DNA of 63,865 nt, taken from NCBI GenBank assembly GCA_012103325.1, contig WLWY01000004.1, positions 1 to 63,865 on the forward strand, in the 5' to 3' direction. Below are positions 17,880 to 26,901 of this stretch, piece by piece (the stretch's first letter is position 1; each line of letters starts with the position of its first letter). Source of the DNA: Alphaproteobacteria bacterium. Lineage in GTDB: Bacteria > Pseudomonadota > Alphaproteobacteria > UBA8366 > GCA-2717185. Both the position numbers and the translations under genes were made by a program. The notes under the pieces were generated by a model. The model was not told the DNA's origin. It searched no databases and saw only the letters and a list, made by a program, of their open reading frames with translations.

Positions 17880-18239
17880 TCAGGCACCGATGATGTATTG
17901 TGCACGGTTCCGGATGTCTTCGATGATAATGCCGATATCTTCCGACTTAAGTTCGAATTCCTCCAGGGTCTCCTGCAATAACGATACGGCCTCATTGAAT
18001 GCCGCTGTATCGATTTCGAGATCGGCATGAACCTGGCGCAGCATCTCGTTCGTATAGCTTGCCGGCCCCCCCATCGCCATCGCAATGAACTTTGTCTGAT
18101 GATCAATGAGGTTCGGCATATCAACGTCTTCAAAAAAGTCACCGATGACATCCGAGTCGAGCGCCTTATCGTAGAACGACATGACAATTTTGCTGACGCT
18201 GGCAAAGCCGCCGTAGCGCTCAAACATACTGCTTGCCAT
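17880..18239 (-). CDS. Truncated hemoglobin (2/2 globin)
   Basis: A 119-residue haem protein of the truncated globin family. Visible features are the N-terminal YGG, B-helix FYDKAL with Tyr23 at or next to the B10 distal position, FFEDVDMPNLIDHQTKFIAMAMGGP through the E helix, and MLRQVHADLEI with proximal His71. It has a good ribosome site (AGGGGAAAG) before the ATG. It ends within about 60 bp of, or overlapping, the start of a PAS-adenylate cyclase, suggesting that O2, NO or CO binding feeds into cAMP signalling; that link is inference. Confidence 0.85.
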   Translation of the reverse strand: MASSMFERYGGFASVSKIVMSFYDKALDSDVIGDFFEDVDMPNLIDHQTKFIAMAMGGPASYTNEMLRQVHADLEIDTAAFNEAVSLLQETLEEFELKSEDIGIIIEDIRNRAQYIIGA

Positions 18240-18369
18240 GAAGCTTTCCCCTATCCGACATTTTTTGCACTACCTAGACGCGCGACCGGGCGGCGAACTC
18301 GTCTGCGCATCCCAAATTGGCGGAAATCTGCAGAACCGGAAGACATCAACTATCCTGCCCTGTAACCAC

Positions 18370-18430
18370 CGGCCAATTTAGGCAGATGGTAAGGCCTAAT
18401 TGCCGCAGAGGGAAGTAGGTCTAATGACCT
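18370..18430. other. Two inverted repeats downstream of soxG
   Basis: CGGCCAATTTAGGC (18370-18383) pairs imperfectly with GGCCTAATTGCCG (18393-18405). AGGTC-TAAT-GACCT (18417-18430) is a second small hairpin just before the soxG stop. They may end the sox transcript or bind a regulator of the globin operon; neither is followed by a clear T-run on the minus strand. Confidence 0.4.
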
Positions 18431-18436
18431 CTCCTT

Positions 18437-19030
18437 TTAGTTGATTATCTTATCGAACCATCGCCATAAATAATCCGCAAAAGATCTCGCGACATAGACA
18501 TCGAATACTGGCCCGCCATCATCTGTCTCGTCCGCCGTTTGATGCAAGATTACATCGGCCTTCGCAATCATTGTCCGGGCGACATCGCCAAAGGCAAATG
18601 CGCGCGGATGCAGATCGAGGGCGCAGCCTTTGGCTAGAATCGTCCGAGACGCCGGGCCCGAGAGGCGGAGAACCGTATACGCGTCGCTCACATCTACAAC
18701 AGTACTGTGCCCTTCCGCGAGCGCAGCATTTAATGAATCCACGACGGCTGCTTCGCTGCCGGGCGCGCAAATCAGCATCCATTCATCCGGCCCAAGCCAA
18801 AGGGCGGAAACGGGCGGCGTCTCACTCGACGTATTTGGAGCTAGCGGCAGGTCGAGCTCCAGCGCACCACGTACCGTCGCAAGAAATTCCGAGTCGCTCG
18901 GATTTCCGCGCAAGACCACCTTTCCGACAAACGCCTGTTCGGAAATGCTTGCGTCTAAACCACTCTTGGCCACCACGCCGTCGATGGCGCAATGCGCAAG
19001 TGCGCTGCGGATTTTTCCGGGTTCAGCCAT
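18437..19030 (-). CDS. soxG: Sarcosine oxidase gamma subunit
   Basis: The smallest conserved structural partner of heterotetrameric sarcosine oxidase, 197 residues. Motifs seen are SALWLGPDEWMLI, VVDVSDAYTVLRLSGP and the C-terminal VYVARSFADYLWRWF. The subunit resembles a folate-binding GcvT-like fragment and contacts the alpha subunit. Its start overlaps the soxA stop by 8 bp. It is the last gene of soxB-soxD-soxA-soxG. Confidence 0.9.
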   Translation of the reverse strand: MAEPGKIRSALAHCAIDGVVAKSGLDASISEQAFVGKVVLRGNPSDSEFLATVRGALELDLPLAPNTSSETPPVSALWLGPDEWMLICAPGSEAAVVDSLNAALAEGHSTVVDVSDAYTVLRLSGPASRTILAKGCALDLHPRAFAFGDVARTMIAKADVILHQTADETDDGGPVFDVYVARSFADYLWRWFDKIIN

Positions 19031-22000
19031 TCAAGCGGGTCCCCTCCGGATCGAAGAAGACGGGACTGGTAACTGTGACCTCGATGGGTCCGTCGGGCAT
19101 CGGCGCGTATAGAGTCTCGCCGAGACGGCCACGCCCGGAGCGGATCATGGCAAGCGCGATCGAGCGGCCGAGATTGGGGCTGTAATAGCTCGATGTGACA
19201 TGCCCGATCATATCCATCGGCGGCGCTTCGGACACCCGTTCGACGATCTGCGAGCCCTCGTCCAGTACCGTCTGCGGATCGGCCGTAAAGAGCCCGACCA
19301 GTTGCTTGCGGTCTTCGCGCGCCGTATCCGACCGGTTGAGCGACCGCCGGCCGATGAAATCGCCTTTCGTCCAATTGACGATCCAATCCATGCCAAGATC
19401 GATGGGCGTCACCGTGCCGTCCGACTCCTGACCGGCAATGACGAACCCCTTCTCGGCCCGCAGAACGTGCATCGCTTCTGTACCGTAAGAGGTTATGCCA
19501 TGCGGCGCTCCCGCTTCGATCAAGGCATCCCAAACGGCGCGGCCATGGCGGGCAGGCACGTTGATCTCAAAACCGATTTCGCCGGTGAAGCTGACGCGGA
19601 GCACGCGGGCCGCAACGCCGGCGACCATGCCTTCCTGCATCGACATGTGCGGGAACACATCGCCGCCGAGCCTCATTTCCGGTGCGACTGCACCAAGAAG
19701 CGCGCGCGCGTTCGGCCCGCAGATACTAATCGTCGCATATTGCTCGGTCACAGATGTGCAATACACTTGCAACTCCGGCCACTCCGTCTGCAGCCATTCT
19801 TCGAGCCAGGACAGCACGCTGGCGGCGTTCCCGGTTGTCGTGGTCATGAGAAAATGATTCTCGCCAAGCCGAAGCGTGACGCCGTCATCCATGACCATGC
19901 CGTCATCGCGGAGCATCAGCCCATATCGGCATCGCCCGACGCCAAGCTTCGTCCAGGCGTTCGTATAGACCCGGTTCAGAAATGCCGCCGCGTCGGGACC
20001 GCGGATATCGATCTTGCCAAGCGTCGAATAGTCGAGGATACCGACGCTTTCCCGCGCCGCCCTGACCTCCCGGTCCACCGCCTGGCGCATAGTCTCGCCT
20101 TCGCGGGGGTAATACCAGGCCCGCTTCCACTGGCCGACATCCTCGAATTTTGCACCGCACTGCACATGCCACTCGTGCATCGGCGTACCGCGCACGGGGT
20201 CGAACAGACCTCCCACATGGCGGCCGGCAATCGCGCCAAAAGTAACCGGTGTATAGGGCGCCCGAAACGTCGTCACACCGACTGCCGGAATTTCCGCGCC
20301 CAGCGAGCCCGCGACAATCGCCAAGGCGTTGACATTCCCTGTCTTCCCTTGATCCGTGCCCATGCCGGTCGTCGTGTACCGTTTGACATGCTCGATCGAG
20401 CGGTAGCCCTCGCGCACCGCAAGATCGAGATCCTTGGTGGTTACGTCATTCTGAAAGTCGACGAACATGCGCGCGTCTTTGCGTTCGGACGGCACACGCC
20501 AGAGAGACCGTTGCGGACCATCTGCCGGCTCAATCGCCGCTAGGGTTGCCGCATCCGCACCTTCGAAACCGGCGACGCGCGCCGCCGCAAGCCCTGCGTC
20601 CGCACCTTCTTTCAGGCACTCAGCCAACGAGAACGAACCGTTGCAGGCCCCCGCCGACCGTGCCGCCTGTACTGACTCTCCGGGAACAAAAATGTTCATT
20701 TCCGATTGGAAGTTAAGCTTGCCGCGGGATTGAGAAAACAAATGTACTGCCGGATTCCAGCCACCCGACACCGCCACGCAATCGCAGCGCAGCTTCCGCG
20801 CCGTGCCCGACACGCCGTCACCCGCATCATTCAAACGCATCACCGTCACACCGGTCACGCGATGCCGTCCGGACGTCGCGACGACCGCGTAACCCTGTAG
20901 AACGGGGATACCGGCCTCACGCGCAAGACGGGGCAAATCCCCTTCGACTTCGGTCCGCAGATCGATTACGGCCTCGACGGCAACACCCGCCGCCGCCATA
21001 TCGAGCGCCGCAGCGTAGGCGCTGTCGTTGTTTGTAAACACGACCGCACGCGTTCCGGGCGCCACCGCATATCGGTTCACGAATTCACGCGCCGCCCCCG
21101 CCAGCAAGATGCCCGGCCGGTCGTTCTCCGCGAAGACCAGCGGGCGCTCGATGCTCCCGGTTGCCAGCACAACTTCTTTCGCGCGCAGTTTCCACAAGCG
21201 TTGGCGCGCCTGGTTTCCTGCTTCGGCTCTGGGAAGATGGTCGGTCAGGCGTTCGAGCATGCCGATAAAGTTGTGTGTGTAGTAGCCGAACGCCGTGGTG
21301 CGCGGCAGCACCGTTACGTCTGACATGTCTTCCAGAGCGGCAATCGTGTCTTCACGCCAAGCGTCGGGAGACGTATCTCTGATTCGAATATGACGGCCGC
21401 TTTCCGCCAGCATTGTGCCGCCAAATTCGGCTTGTTCGTCGACGACGAAAACCCGAGCCCCTGTCCTTCCAGCCGCCAGCGCGGCAGCCAGTCCTGCCGG
21501 GCCTGCTCCCACGACGAGGACATCGCAATGCGCATATTGCTGATCGTAGCGGTCCGGGTCGCGTTCTGTTGGCGCCCGTCCCAGGCCTGCCGCCCTGCGG
21601 ATAAATTTCTCGTAGAGCTTCCACAATCGAGCCGGCTGCATGAATGTCTTGTAATAAAACCCAGCAGGCAACAGGCCGGAAAGGCGGTCGTTGATACCGC
21701 CGATATCGAACCGCAGCGTTGGCCAGCAGTTCTGACTGGCGGCGCGCAAACCGTCGAACAATTCTGTCGTCGTCGCCCGCATATTGGGATCGGTGCGGGC
21801 ACCGGCGCCAAGCTGAACCAGCGCATTGGGCTCTTCCGCACCGCTACCGAGTACGCCACGCGGGCGATGGTATTTGAAGCTGCGGCCAACGAAATGCACG
21901 CCGTTCGCAAGCAACGCCGACGCCAGCGTATCGCCGGAAAATCCATAATAGCGACGCCCATTGAAGCTGAAAGCGCGCGCATCGCCGCGATCGATGCGAC

Positions 22001-22034
22001 CGCCCGACGGCAGACGGAACCGTTGCCGCTTCAT
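19023..22034 (-). CDS. soxA: Sarcosine oxidase alpha subunit
   Basis: This 1003-residue subunit belongs to the enzyme that oxidatively demethylates sarcosine to glycine, passing the one-carbon unit to tetrahydrofolate. The N-terminal part has an NAD-binding module with VLVVGAGPAGLAAALAAGRTG at about 173-193. The C-terminal 400 residues are a GcvT-like folate-binding domain (REGETMRQAVDREVRAARESVGILDYST onward, with GEIGFEINVPA and YGTEAMHVLRAEKGF). Length is normal. It overlaps soxD by 4 bp and soxG by 8 bp. No gene for serine hydroxymethyltransferase or PurU, often linked to sox operons, is in view. Confidence 0.95.
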   Translation of the reverse strand: MKRQRFRLPSGGRIDRGDARAFSFNGRRYYGFSGDTLASALLANGVHFVGRSFKYHRPRGVLGSGAEEPNALVQLGAGARTDPNMRATTTELFDGLRAASQNCWPTLRFDIGGINDRLSGLLPAGFYYKTFMQPARLWKLYEKFIRRAAGLGRAPTERDPDRYDQQYAHCDVLVVGAGPAGLAAALAAGRTGARVFVVDEQAEFGGTMLAESGRHIRIRDTSPDAWREDTIAALEDMSDVTVLPRTTAFGYYTHNFIGMLERLTDHLPRAEAGNQARQRLWKLRAKEVVLATGSIERPLVFAENDRPGILLAGAAREFVNRYAVAPGTRAVVFTNNDSAYAAALDMAAAGVAVEAVIDLRTEVEGDLPRLAREAGIPVLQGYAVVATSGRHRVTGVTVMRLNDAGDGVSGTARKLRCDCVAVSGGWNPAVHLFSQSRGKLNFQSEMNIFVPGESVQAARSAGACNGSFSLAECLKEGADAGLAAARVAGFEGADAATLAAIEPADGPQRSLWRVPSERKDARMFVDFQNDVTTKDLDLAVREGYRSIEHVKRYTTTGMGTDQGKTGNVNALAIVAGSLGAEIPAVGVTTFRAPYTPVTFGAIAGRHVGGLFDPVRGTPMHEWHVQCGAKFEDVGQWKRAWYYPREGETMRQAVDREVRAARESVGILDYSTLGKIDIRGPDAAAFLNRVYTNAWTKLGVGRCRYGLMLRDDGMVMDDGVTLRLGENHFLMTTTTGNAASVLSWLEEWLQTEWPELQVYCTSVTEQYATISICGPNARALLGAVAPEMRLGGDVFPHMSMQEGMVAGVAARVLRVSFTGEIGFEINVPARHGRAVWDALIEAGAPHGITSYGTEAMHVLRAEKGFVIAGQESDGTVTPIDLGMDWIVNWTKGDFIGRRSLNRSDTAREDRKQLVGLFTADPQTVLDEGSQIVERVSEAPPMDMIGHVTSSYYSPNLGRSIALAMIRSGRGRLGETLYAPMPDGPIEVTVTSPVFFDPEGTRLNG

Positions 22035-22321
22035 GACGATCGGCCCGGAAGATCGGGCGGCGCTTCGTTCATCAAATAGACCGCGAGGACCTGGTCGCTA
22101 TCCGTATCGCGAACGACATGGAACCATCGCCGGCAGCCATGCGCGTGGCTCCAGCGCTCATGATGCGACCCCTTCGGATTCTGGCGCATGAACAGATATT
22201 CCGCCCACGCATCGTCGTCGATCGTGTCGGCGCCTGAAGGCCGCGCGATATGGGCCTCGCCACCACAGTGAAACTCACCGACATCTCTTTCGCCACACCA
22301 GGGGCAGGGAATGCGCAGCAT
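22031..22321 (-). CDS. soxD: Sarcosine oxidase delta subunit
   Basis: A 96-residue zinc-binding subunit. It begins MLRIPCPWCGERDVGEFHCGGEAH, giving the conserved C6-x2-C9 pair, and contains the typical EYLFMRQNPKG and HGCRRWFHVVRDT blocks. It overlaps soxA by 4 bp and follows soxB by 16 bp, the canonical gene order. The role is structural within the oxidase tetramer. Confidence 0.95.
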   Translation of the reverse strand: MLRIPCPWCGERDVGEFHCGGEAHIARPSGADTIDDDAWAEYLFMRQNPKGSHHERWSHAHGCRRWFHVVRDTDSDQVLAVYLMNEAPPDLPGRSS

Positions 22322-22337
22322 TGTTTCCTATCCCTCG

Positions 22338-23588
22338 TTAATGTGCGACCGCCGCCGCGCCATGCTCATCGACAAGCGCCCCGGACGAAAAGCGATCGAG
22401 GGAAAACGCCGCGTTGAGCGGATGCGGTTCGTCGTGCGCAATCGTATGCGCGAAGACATTGCCGGAGCCCGGCGTCGCCTTGAACCCGCCAGTCCCCCAG
22501 CCGCAATTGATGAACAGCCCATCGACGGGCGTCTTGCCGATGATCGGACTGGCATCGGGACAGACATCGACGATGCCGCCCCACTGGCGAAGCATCCGGA
22601 GCCTGCTTAGAGTCGGGAACAGCTCGACGACCGCTTGCAGCGTGTCCTCAACAACATCGAACCCACCGCGCTGGGAATATGAGATATAGCCGTCGATCCC
22701 CGCGCCAATGACCATCTCCCCCTTGTCGGACTGGCTGATATAGGCGTGCACCGCATTCGACATCACGACCGTGTCGAGGATCGGCTTCACCGGTTCGGAA
22801 ACCAACGCCTGCAGCGGATGACTCTCGATCGGCAATCGAAAACCTGCCATGGCCGCGATGACGCTGGAATGACCTGCCGCTACGACGCCAACCTTCTTCG
22901 CCTTGATAATGCCCCGGGTCGTCTCGATTCCCTCGACGCGCCCTTCGGTACGCTGAAAGCCAGTCACCTCGCAGTTTTGAATGATATCGACGCCGAGCGC
23001 ATCCGCGGCGCGCGCAAAGCCCCAGGCAACCGCATCGTGCCGGGCAACGCCGCCACGGCGCTGCAGGGACGCGCCAAGAACCGGGTAGCGGATATCGGGC
23101 GAGCAGTCGATCAGCGGGCAGAACGCTTTCACTTCGTCGGTGGAGAGAATTTCGGAATCGACGCCATTCAACCGGTTTGCATTAACCCGCCGCGACAATT
23201 CCCGAAGGTCGTGCAGATTGTGCGCGAGATTGAGCACGCCGCGCTGACTGAACATGACGTTGAAATTCAGCGCCTGAGATAGGCCCTCCCACAGCTTGAG
23301 GGAATGCTCATATAGTCCAGCGCTTTCATCCCAGAGATAGTTGGAACGGACAATTGTGGTGTTGCGCCCCGTGTTACCGCCACCGAGCCAGCCTTTTTCG
23401 ACCACCGCAACGTTGGTAACGCCGTGCTCCTTGGCGAGGTAATAGGCCGTCGCCAACCCATGTCCGCCACCGCCAACAATGATAACGTCATATTCCGGCT
23501 TGGGATCCGGGCTCCGCCAAGCCTCGCGCCAATTTTCGTGGCGCGTTAACGCGTTCCTCGCGAGCGAAAAGATGGAATATTTCTGCAA
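22338..23588 (-). CDS. soxB: Sarcosine oxidase beta subunit
   Basis: The catalytic flavin subunit, 416 residues. It has the dinucleotide-binding [22 protein letters not shown] (about 35-56), then [19 protein letters not shown], and [20 protein letters not shown] with the His expected to hold covalent FMN in this family. The C-terminus carries [17 protein letters not shown]. It is the first gene of the operon; only 66 bp separate it from the divergent gene at 23655. Confidence 0.95.
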   Translation of the reverse strand: MQKYSIFSLARNALTRHENWREAWRSPDPKPEYDVIIVGGGGHGLATAYYLAKEHGVTNVAVVEKGWLGGGNTGRNTTIVRSNYLWDESAGLYEHSLKLWEGLSQALNFNVMFSQRGVLNLAHNLHDLRELSRRVNANRLNGVDSEILSTDEVKAFCPLIDCSPDIRYPVLGASLQRRGGVARHDAVAWGFARAADALGVDIIQNCEVTGFQRTEGRVEGIETTRGIIKAKKVGVVAAGHSSVIAAMAGFRLPIESHPLQALVSEPVKPILDTVVMSNAVHAYISQSDKGEMVIGAGIDGYISYSQRGGFDVVEDTLQAVVELFPTLSRLRMLRQWGGIVDVCPDASPIIGKTPVDGLFINCGWGTGGFKATPGSGNVFAHTIAHDEPHPLNAAFSLDRFSSGALVDEHGAAAVAH

Positions 23589-23654
23589 GGCGCTTTTACC
23601 TCAAGCCGATGGACCGTTATATCGTTGGTGCCGCAACAAGGAAACGCGAAATCG

Positions 23655-24722
23655 ATGACCGATAAAAACGACGACGTAATCCGTGGCTACGACGCTGTCG
23701 CCACGCTCTATCATGCCTATGTCACGGGTTTCATCATGACGGCCGTCACGCGCGGCAGTACCCGCCACGCGGAAGATCTGTGGTTTCGTGTCTTCCGACG
23801 CCAGCATGAGGACCTTTTCCTCCCAGGCCTCAAGAAGTTGGGGCTTGATAGCCTGCCGGACGCAGTCGCCGCAGCGCAATATCACTATCTATCGAACAGC
23901 GTCGCAGGGGTGAAGGTCCAGTACATGTACGAATCGGACCGCAAGGCCTGGGTCCGTTTCGTCCCACCCCGCTGGATTTATGACGGCACCGCAATCTGCG
24001 CCATCCCCGGCGAGGTATCGCGGGCGCTGTTGCGCGGCTGGTACAGCCATAACGGGGTCTCGCTCAGCAACAAGCGGCTGGGTTTCGTCTGTACCGCACA
24101 GACCATGGACGGACAGCACGGCCTTGCCGGGTATTTCTACGAATACGACCATGATCTTGAACCGGAAGAGCGTTTACGGTTCTCCCCGGGCGAGCAACCG
24201 CCCCCGTTCGATCCCGCGGCCGCGCCCACCTTCGATGCGACAGACTGGCCGCCGGAACGGCTCCGCAAGGCAAACCGAAACTATTCGATGAACTTCACGC
24301 GTGCGCTACTAAGCGAGTCGGCTGCCTTGTTCGGTCCCGCCGAAGCGACCCATTTTGGCAATGTGACCGGGCTATTGATCGGCATGCAGTATCACGAGGA
24401 AACTGCCAAGCTGCTCGGTGTTGCGGGTAACGATGCGGCAACCTTTGGCGCCTATCTTGCGGCCATGGCAACTGCACAGGACGACCGGGTCGAAGTGGAA
24501 ACCAAAGGTGATGCGGTCCATGTCCGGCAATATGGCTGGCGCGTGATGCGCGGCCACACCAACATTCCGGATAGCGCATTTGAGTCCTGGAACGGGCTAT
24601 GGCAAGGGGCGCTTACTGCGCATAACCGGTTTCTCGTTCTCGAAGTCCTGCAGCGCATGGATTACGGTGACGACTGCTTCGAATGGCGCATCCGCTCCCG
24701 CAAACCGTCGACAATAGGCTAA
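23655..24722 (+). CDS. Hypothetical protein, 355 aa, divergent from the sox operon
   Basis: I do not recognise this family. The protein is soluble, rich in aromatic residues and has no signal peptide or membrane helix. Recurrent patterns include YMYESDRKAWVRFVPPRWIYDG, GWYSHNGVSLSNKRLGFV and MQYHEETAKLLGV. The last section reads like a small-molecule-binding or V4R/METH-type domain, but this is only an impression. The start at 23655 has AAGGA upstream. It faces away from soxB across a 66-bp gap and is followed by a quinone reductase 46 bp downstream, so it may be co-regulated with methylamine catabolism. Confidence 0.7.
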   Translation: MTDKNDDVIRGYDAVATLYHAYVTGFIMTAVTRGSTRHAEDLWFRVFRRQHEDLFLPGLKKLGLDSLPDAVAAAQYHYLSNSVAGVKVQYMYESDRKAWVRFVPPRWIYDGTAICAIPGEVSRALLRGWYSHNGVSLSNKRLGFVCTAQTMDGQHGLAGYFYEYDHDLEPEERLRFSPGEQPPPFDPAAAPTFDATDWPPERLRKANRNYSMNFTRALLSESAALFGPAEATHFGNVTGLLIGMQYHEETAKLLGVAGNDAATFGAYLAAMATAQDDRVEVETKGDAVHVRQYGWRVMRGHTNIPDSAFESWNGLWQGALTAHNRFLVLEVLQRMDYGDDCFEWRIRSRKPSTIG

Positions 24723-24768
24723 TATTCAGACTTAGTGCGGGATCGCGCATAAAATCAGAGGTTAATGA

Positions 24769-25692
24769 ATGAAAGCGGCGTATATCGAAAAACATGGCGG
24801 CCCCGAGGTGCTAACCTATGGCAACATACTCGATCCGGTGGCTGGCCCGGGCGAAGCGATCGTCGACATACACGCGGCGAGCGTAAATGGGGCAGATTGG
24901 AAGGTCCGATCCGGGGCGAGTGGTACGATTACCGACTTTCCCTACGTCCTCGGCCGGGATTTCTCGGGCGTGGTTCGCGCTGTAGGCGATGACGTCAAGG
25001 ACGTGCAAGTCGGCGATTCGGTCTTCGGAGTCTGCGATGTCGGACAGGAAGGCGCTTACGCGGAAAAGATCGCGATCAAGTCCTCGATCCTCGCTCCGAA
25101 GCCGGACAGATGGTCCCACGTCGAAGCAGCGTCCGTAGCACTGATCGGATTGACGGCACTGATTTCCATCGAGGATACGCTGCAGCTTAAGCGAGGCGAG
25201 ACAATCCTGATACAAGGCGGCGCCGGCGGTGTTGCGGGTTTCGCCATTGCGCTCGCCAGGTATCTTGGCGCCCGCGTGATAACAACGGCCAGCGCCGTCA
25301 ACCACGATTATCTGCGCAGCCTCGGCGCCGACGAAATCATCGATTATAACGCCCTGGATTTCACCAAAGTGGTCTCCGAATGCGAAGCGGTTTTCGAAAC
25401 CGTCGGCGGCGACGTCGCGAAGCGGTCCTTCAATGTGCTCGCGCCGGGAGGGCGTGCGGCGTTCATTGCCTCCGGTGCCAAAGCACCGGAATCACCGCGT
25501 GAGGATGTTCACTCCCTGCGGCCAGCCGTGGGACGTGATCGCCCACACCTGGAGCGGATTGTTAAACTCGTCACGGCCGGCAAAATTCCCATTCCCGAAA
25601 TAACGGAATACCCCTTGTCCGCAGCGGCAGCCGCGCACGAAATCAGCGAAGCGCGCCATTTGCGCGGCAAGTTGGTCTTCAAGGTTCGTTAA
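24769..25692 (+). CDS. NAD(P)H quinone oxidoreductase, zinc-free MDR family
   Basis: A 307-residue medium-chain reductase. The N-terminal GroES-like domain (MKAAYIEKHGGPEVL, GRDFSGVVRAVGDDV) lacks the catalytic zinc cysteines. The NADPH site is ILIQGGAGGVAGFAIALARYLGARV at about 145-170. Such enzymes reduce quinones or enones. It shares a strand with the unrecognised gene upstream and its stop overlaps the convergent DUF1116 stop. Confidence 0.87.
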   Translation: MKAAYIEKHGGPEVLTYGNILDPVAGPGEAIVDIHAASVNGADWKVRSGASGTITDFPYVLGRDFSGVVRAVGDDVKDVQVGDSVFGVCDVGQEGAYAEKIAIKSSILAPKPDRWSHVEAASVALIGLTALISIEDTLQLKRGETILIQGGAGGVAGFAIALARYLGARVITTASAVNHDYLRSLGADEIIDYNALDFTKVVSECEAVFETVGGDVAKRSFNVLAPGGRAAFIASGAKAPESPREDVHSLRPAVGRDRPHLERIVKLVTAGKIPIPEITEYPLSAAAAAHEISEARHLRGKLVFKVR

Positions 25693-26888
25693 GACTGGTT
25701 CAGCGCAGCGCACGCCGCGACAAAAGGCTCCAACGGCGGACGGTACAGTCCCGCGCCAAGACCGCCATCGACACCCGCTTTGTCGACAAGCCCCAGTTCA
25801 ACGACTGGCGTCACGCCGCTTTCCACGACGGCGCGCGCCGACAGGCCCGCGCGGGCGCCGGAGAGCGGCAATCCGGTATGTACCGACAACAAGTGTTTTT
25901 CGGGCAGCGTATAGATCTCCTGGTCGTAATAGCCTTCGTGCAGCGCCTGCATATCAGGGCAAAAAGACAGGGCCATTGCGCCAAGACCGAACCCCTCCGC
26001 GAGCGCGCTGTCCCCGTATGCGCCGACACAGGACTCCAGCGAATACGGCGCTCGCACGGTACCGCTTGGCACGTCAGCCGGAACGGTGAACCAGCACCCG
26101 GGTAGCCCGCTTACCTGCAACCCGAACTCGGCGCCATTACCGCCGAACGCCGTGATCAGCCCGCTTCCTTTTACGCCCGACGCCGCAGAAAGCGCACACC
26201 GTGCGGCAGCCATCCAAAAATTCAGATGAAAGATTGGCCATTCCGCGACGAACGCGCCGACATCAGAACTCGCAAACCCAGACCCCAGACGTTCCTGCAG
26301 GATGCCCAGAAGCGTCTTATGAGCTTCGAGGTGCCGCAGATGCGCGTCGTCTCCTTTTGTCAGCGCGTGATCGACAATCGGCAACCAAGGCACCGGCTCC
26401 GTCGCAGCGGGTGCAATGGCAGGCGCGACCTCCTCGTTGAGGAAGCGGAGCAGGTCGAGCGCCGCCTGCGATTTTCGGCCATAACGGGCCGCCGGCGCGC
26501 CACCCGTGCCGCCGCCGTTTAGCGGCGCGAACGCACGCTGGCCGGAACCGTTCTGATCCGATAATTCAACAACACGCATGGAAGGCGATACGACCGCGGC
26601 CAGCGGGGTCGCCACATTGCGGTCCTGCGCCGGCTCGAACCGGACGTCACCTGATGCAATCAGCTCGTCGGCCTCGTCAAGGTCCCTTGCCCACCCTTCG
26701 AAAACGCAGGCGACGGCAGCCGAATTCAAAGTCGGCACGACATGCGCCCGTTCAGCAGGCGGCCCACTATGCAGCAGCACATGCCTCTCAAGCCCGACCG
26801 CCTCCGCCGCAGTCAAAACTCCCGTCCAGGCGGGATGAGCCGACAACAATTGTTCCAGGGCTTGCGAATCCGCAGGTGCGACGGGCAT
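25689..26888 (-). CDS. DUF1116 (AllG/YlbE-like) family protein
   Basis: A 399-residue protein resembling E. coli YlbE (AllG), a subunit of oxamate carbamoyltransferase. Shared segments include LLHSGPPAE, VACVFEGWARDLDEA, GLITAFGGNGAEFGLQVSGL-WFTVPADVPSG, GDSALAEGFGLGAMAL and VVESGVTPVVELGL. The usual partners FdrA/AllF and the DUF2877 protein AllH are not in this window. The start at 26888 was chosen for the GGGAGG/GGAG region just upstream; this leaves 13 bp after the CitE-like gene. The pairing with a CitE-like lyase suggests a CoA- or carbamoyl-linked acid pathway, but the reaction is unknown. Confidence 0.75.
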   Translation of the reverse strand: MPVAPADSQALEQLLSAHPAWTGVLTAAEAVGLERHVLLHSGPPAERAHVVPTLNSAAVACVFEGWARDLDEADELIASGDVRFEPAQDRNVATPLAAVVSPSMRVVELSDQNGSGQRAFAPLNGGGTGGAPAARYGRKSQAALDLLRFLNEEVAPAIAPAATEPVPWLPIVDHALTKGDDAHLRHLEAHKTLLGILQERLGSGFASSDVGAFVAEWPIFHLNFWMAAARCALSAASGVKGSGLITAFGGNGAEFGLQVSGLPGCWFTVPADVPSGTVRAPYSLESCVGAYGDSALAEGFGLGAMALSFCPDMQALHEGYYDQEIYTLPEKHLLSVHTGLPLSGARAGLSARAVVESGVTPVVELGLVDKAGVDGGLGAGLYRPPLEPFVAACAALNQS

Positions 26889-26901
26889 TTCTCCAGCCTC
26901 C

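Noticed and set aside
17888..18223. A 111-residue N-terminal extension of the adenylate cyclase
   Set aside because: This stretch is the out-of-frame shadow of the truncated globin gene, which has haem-binding motifs and a ribosome site.
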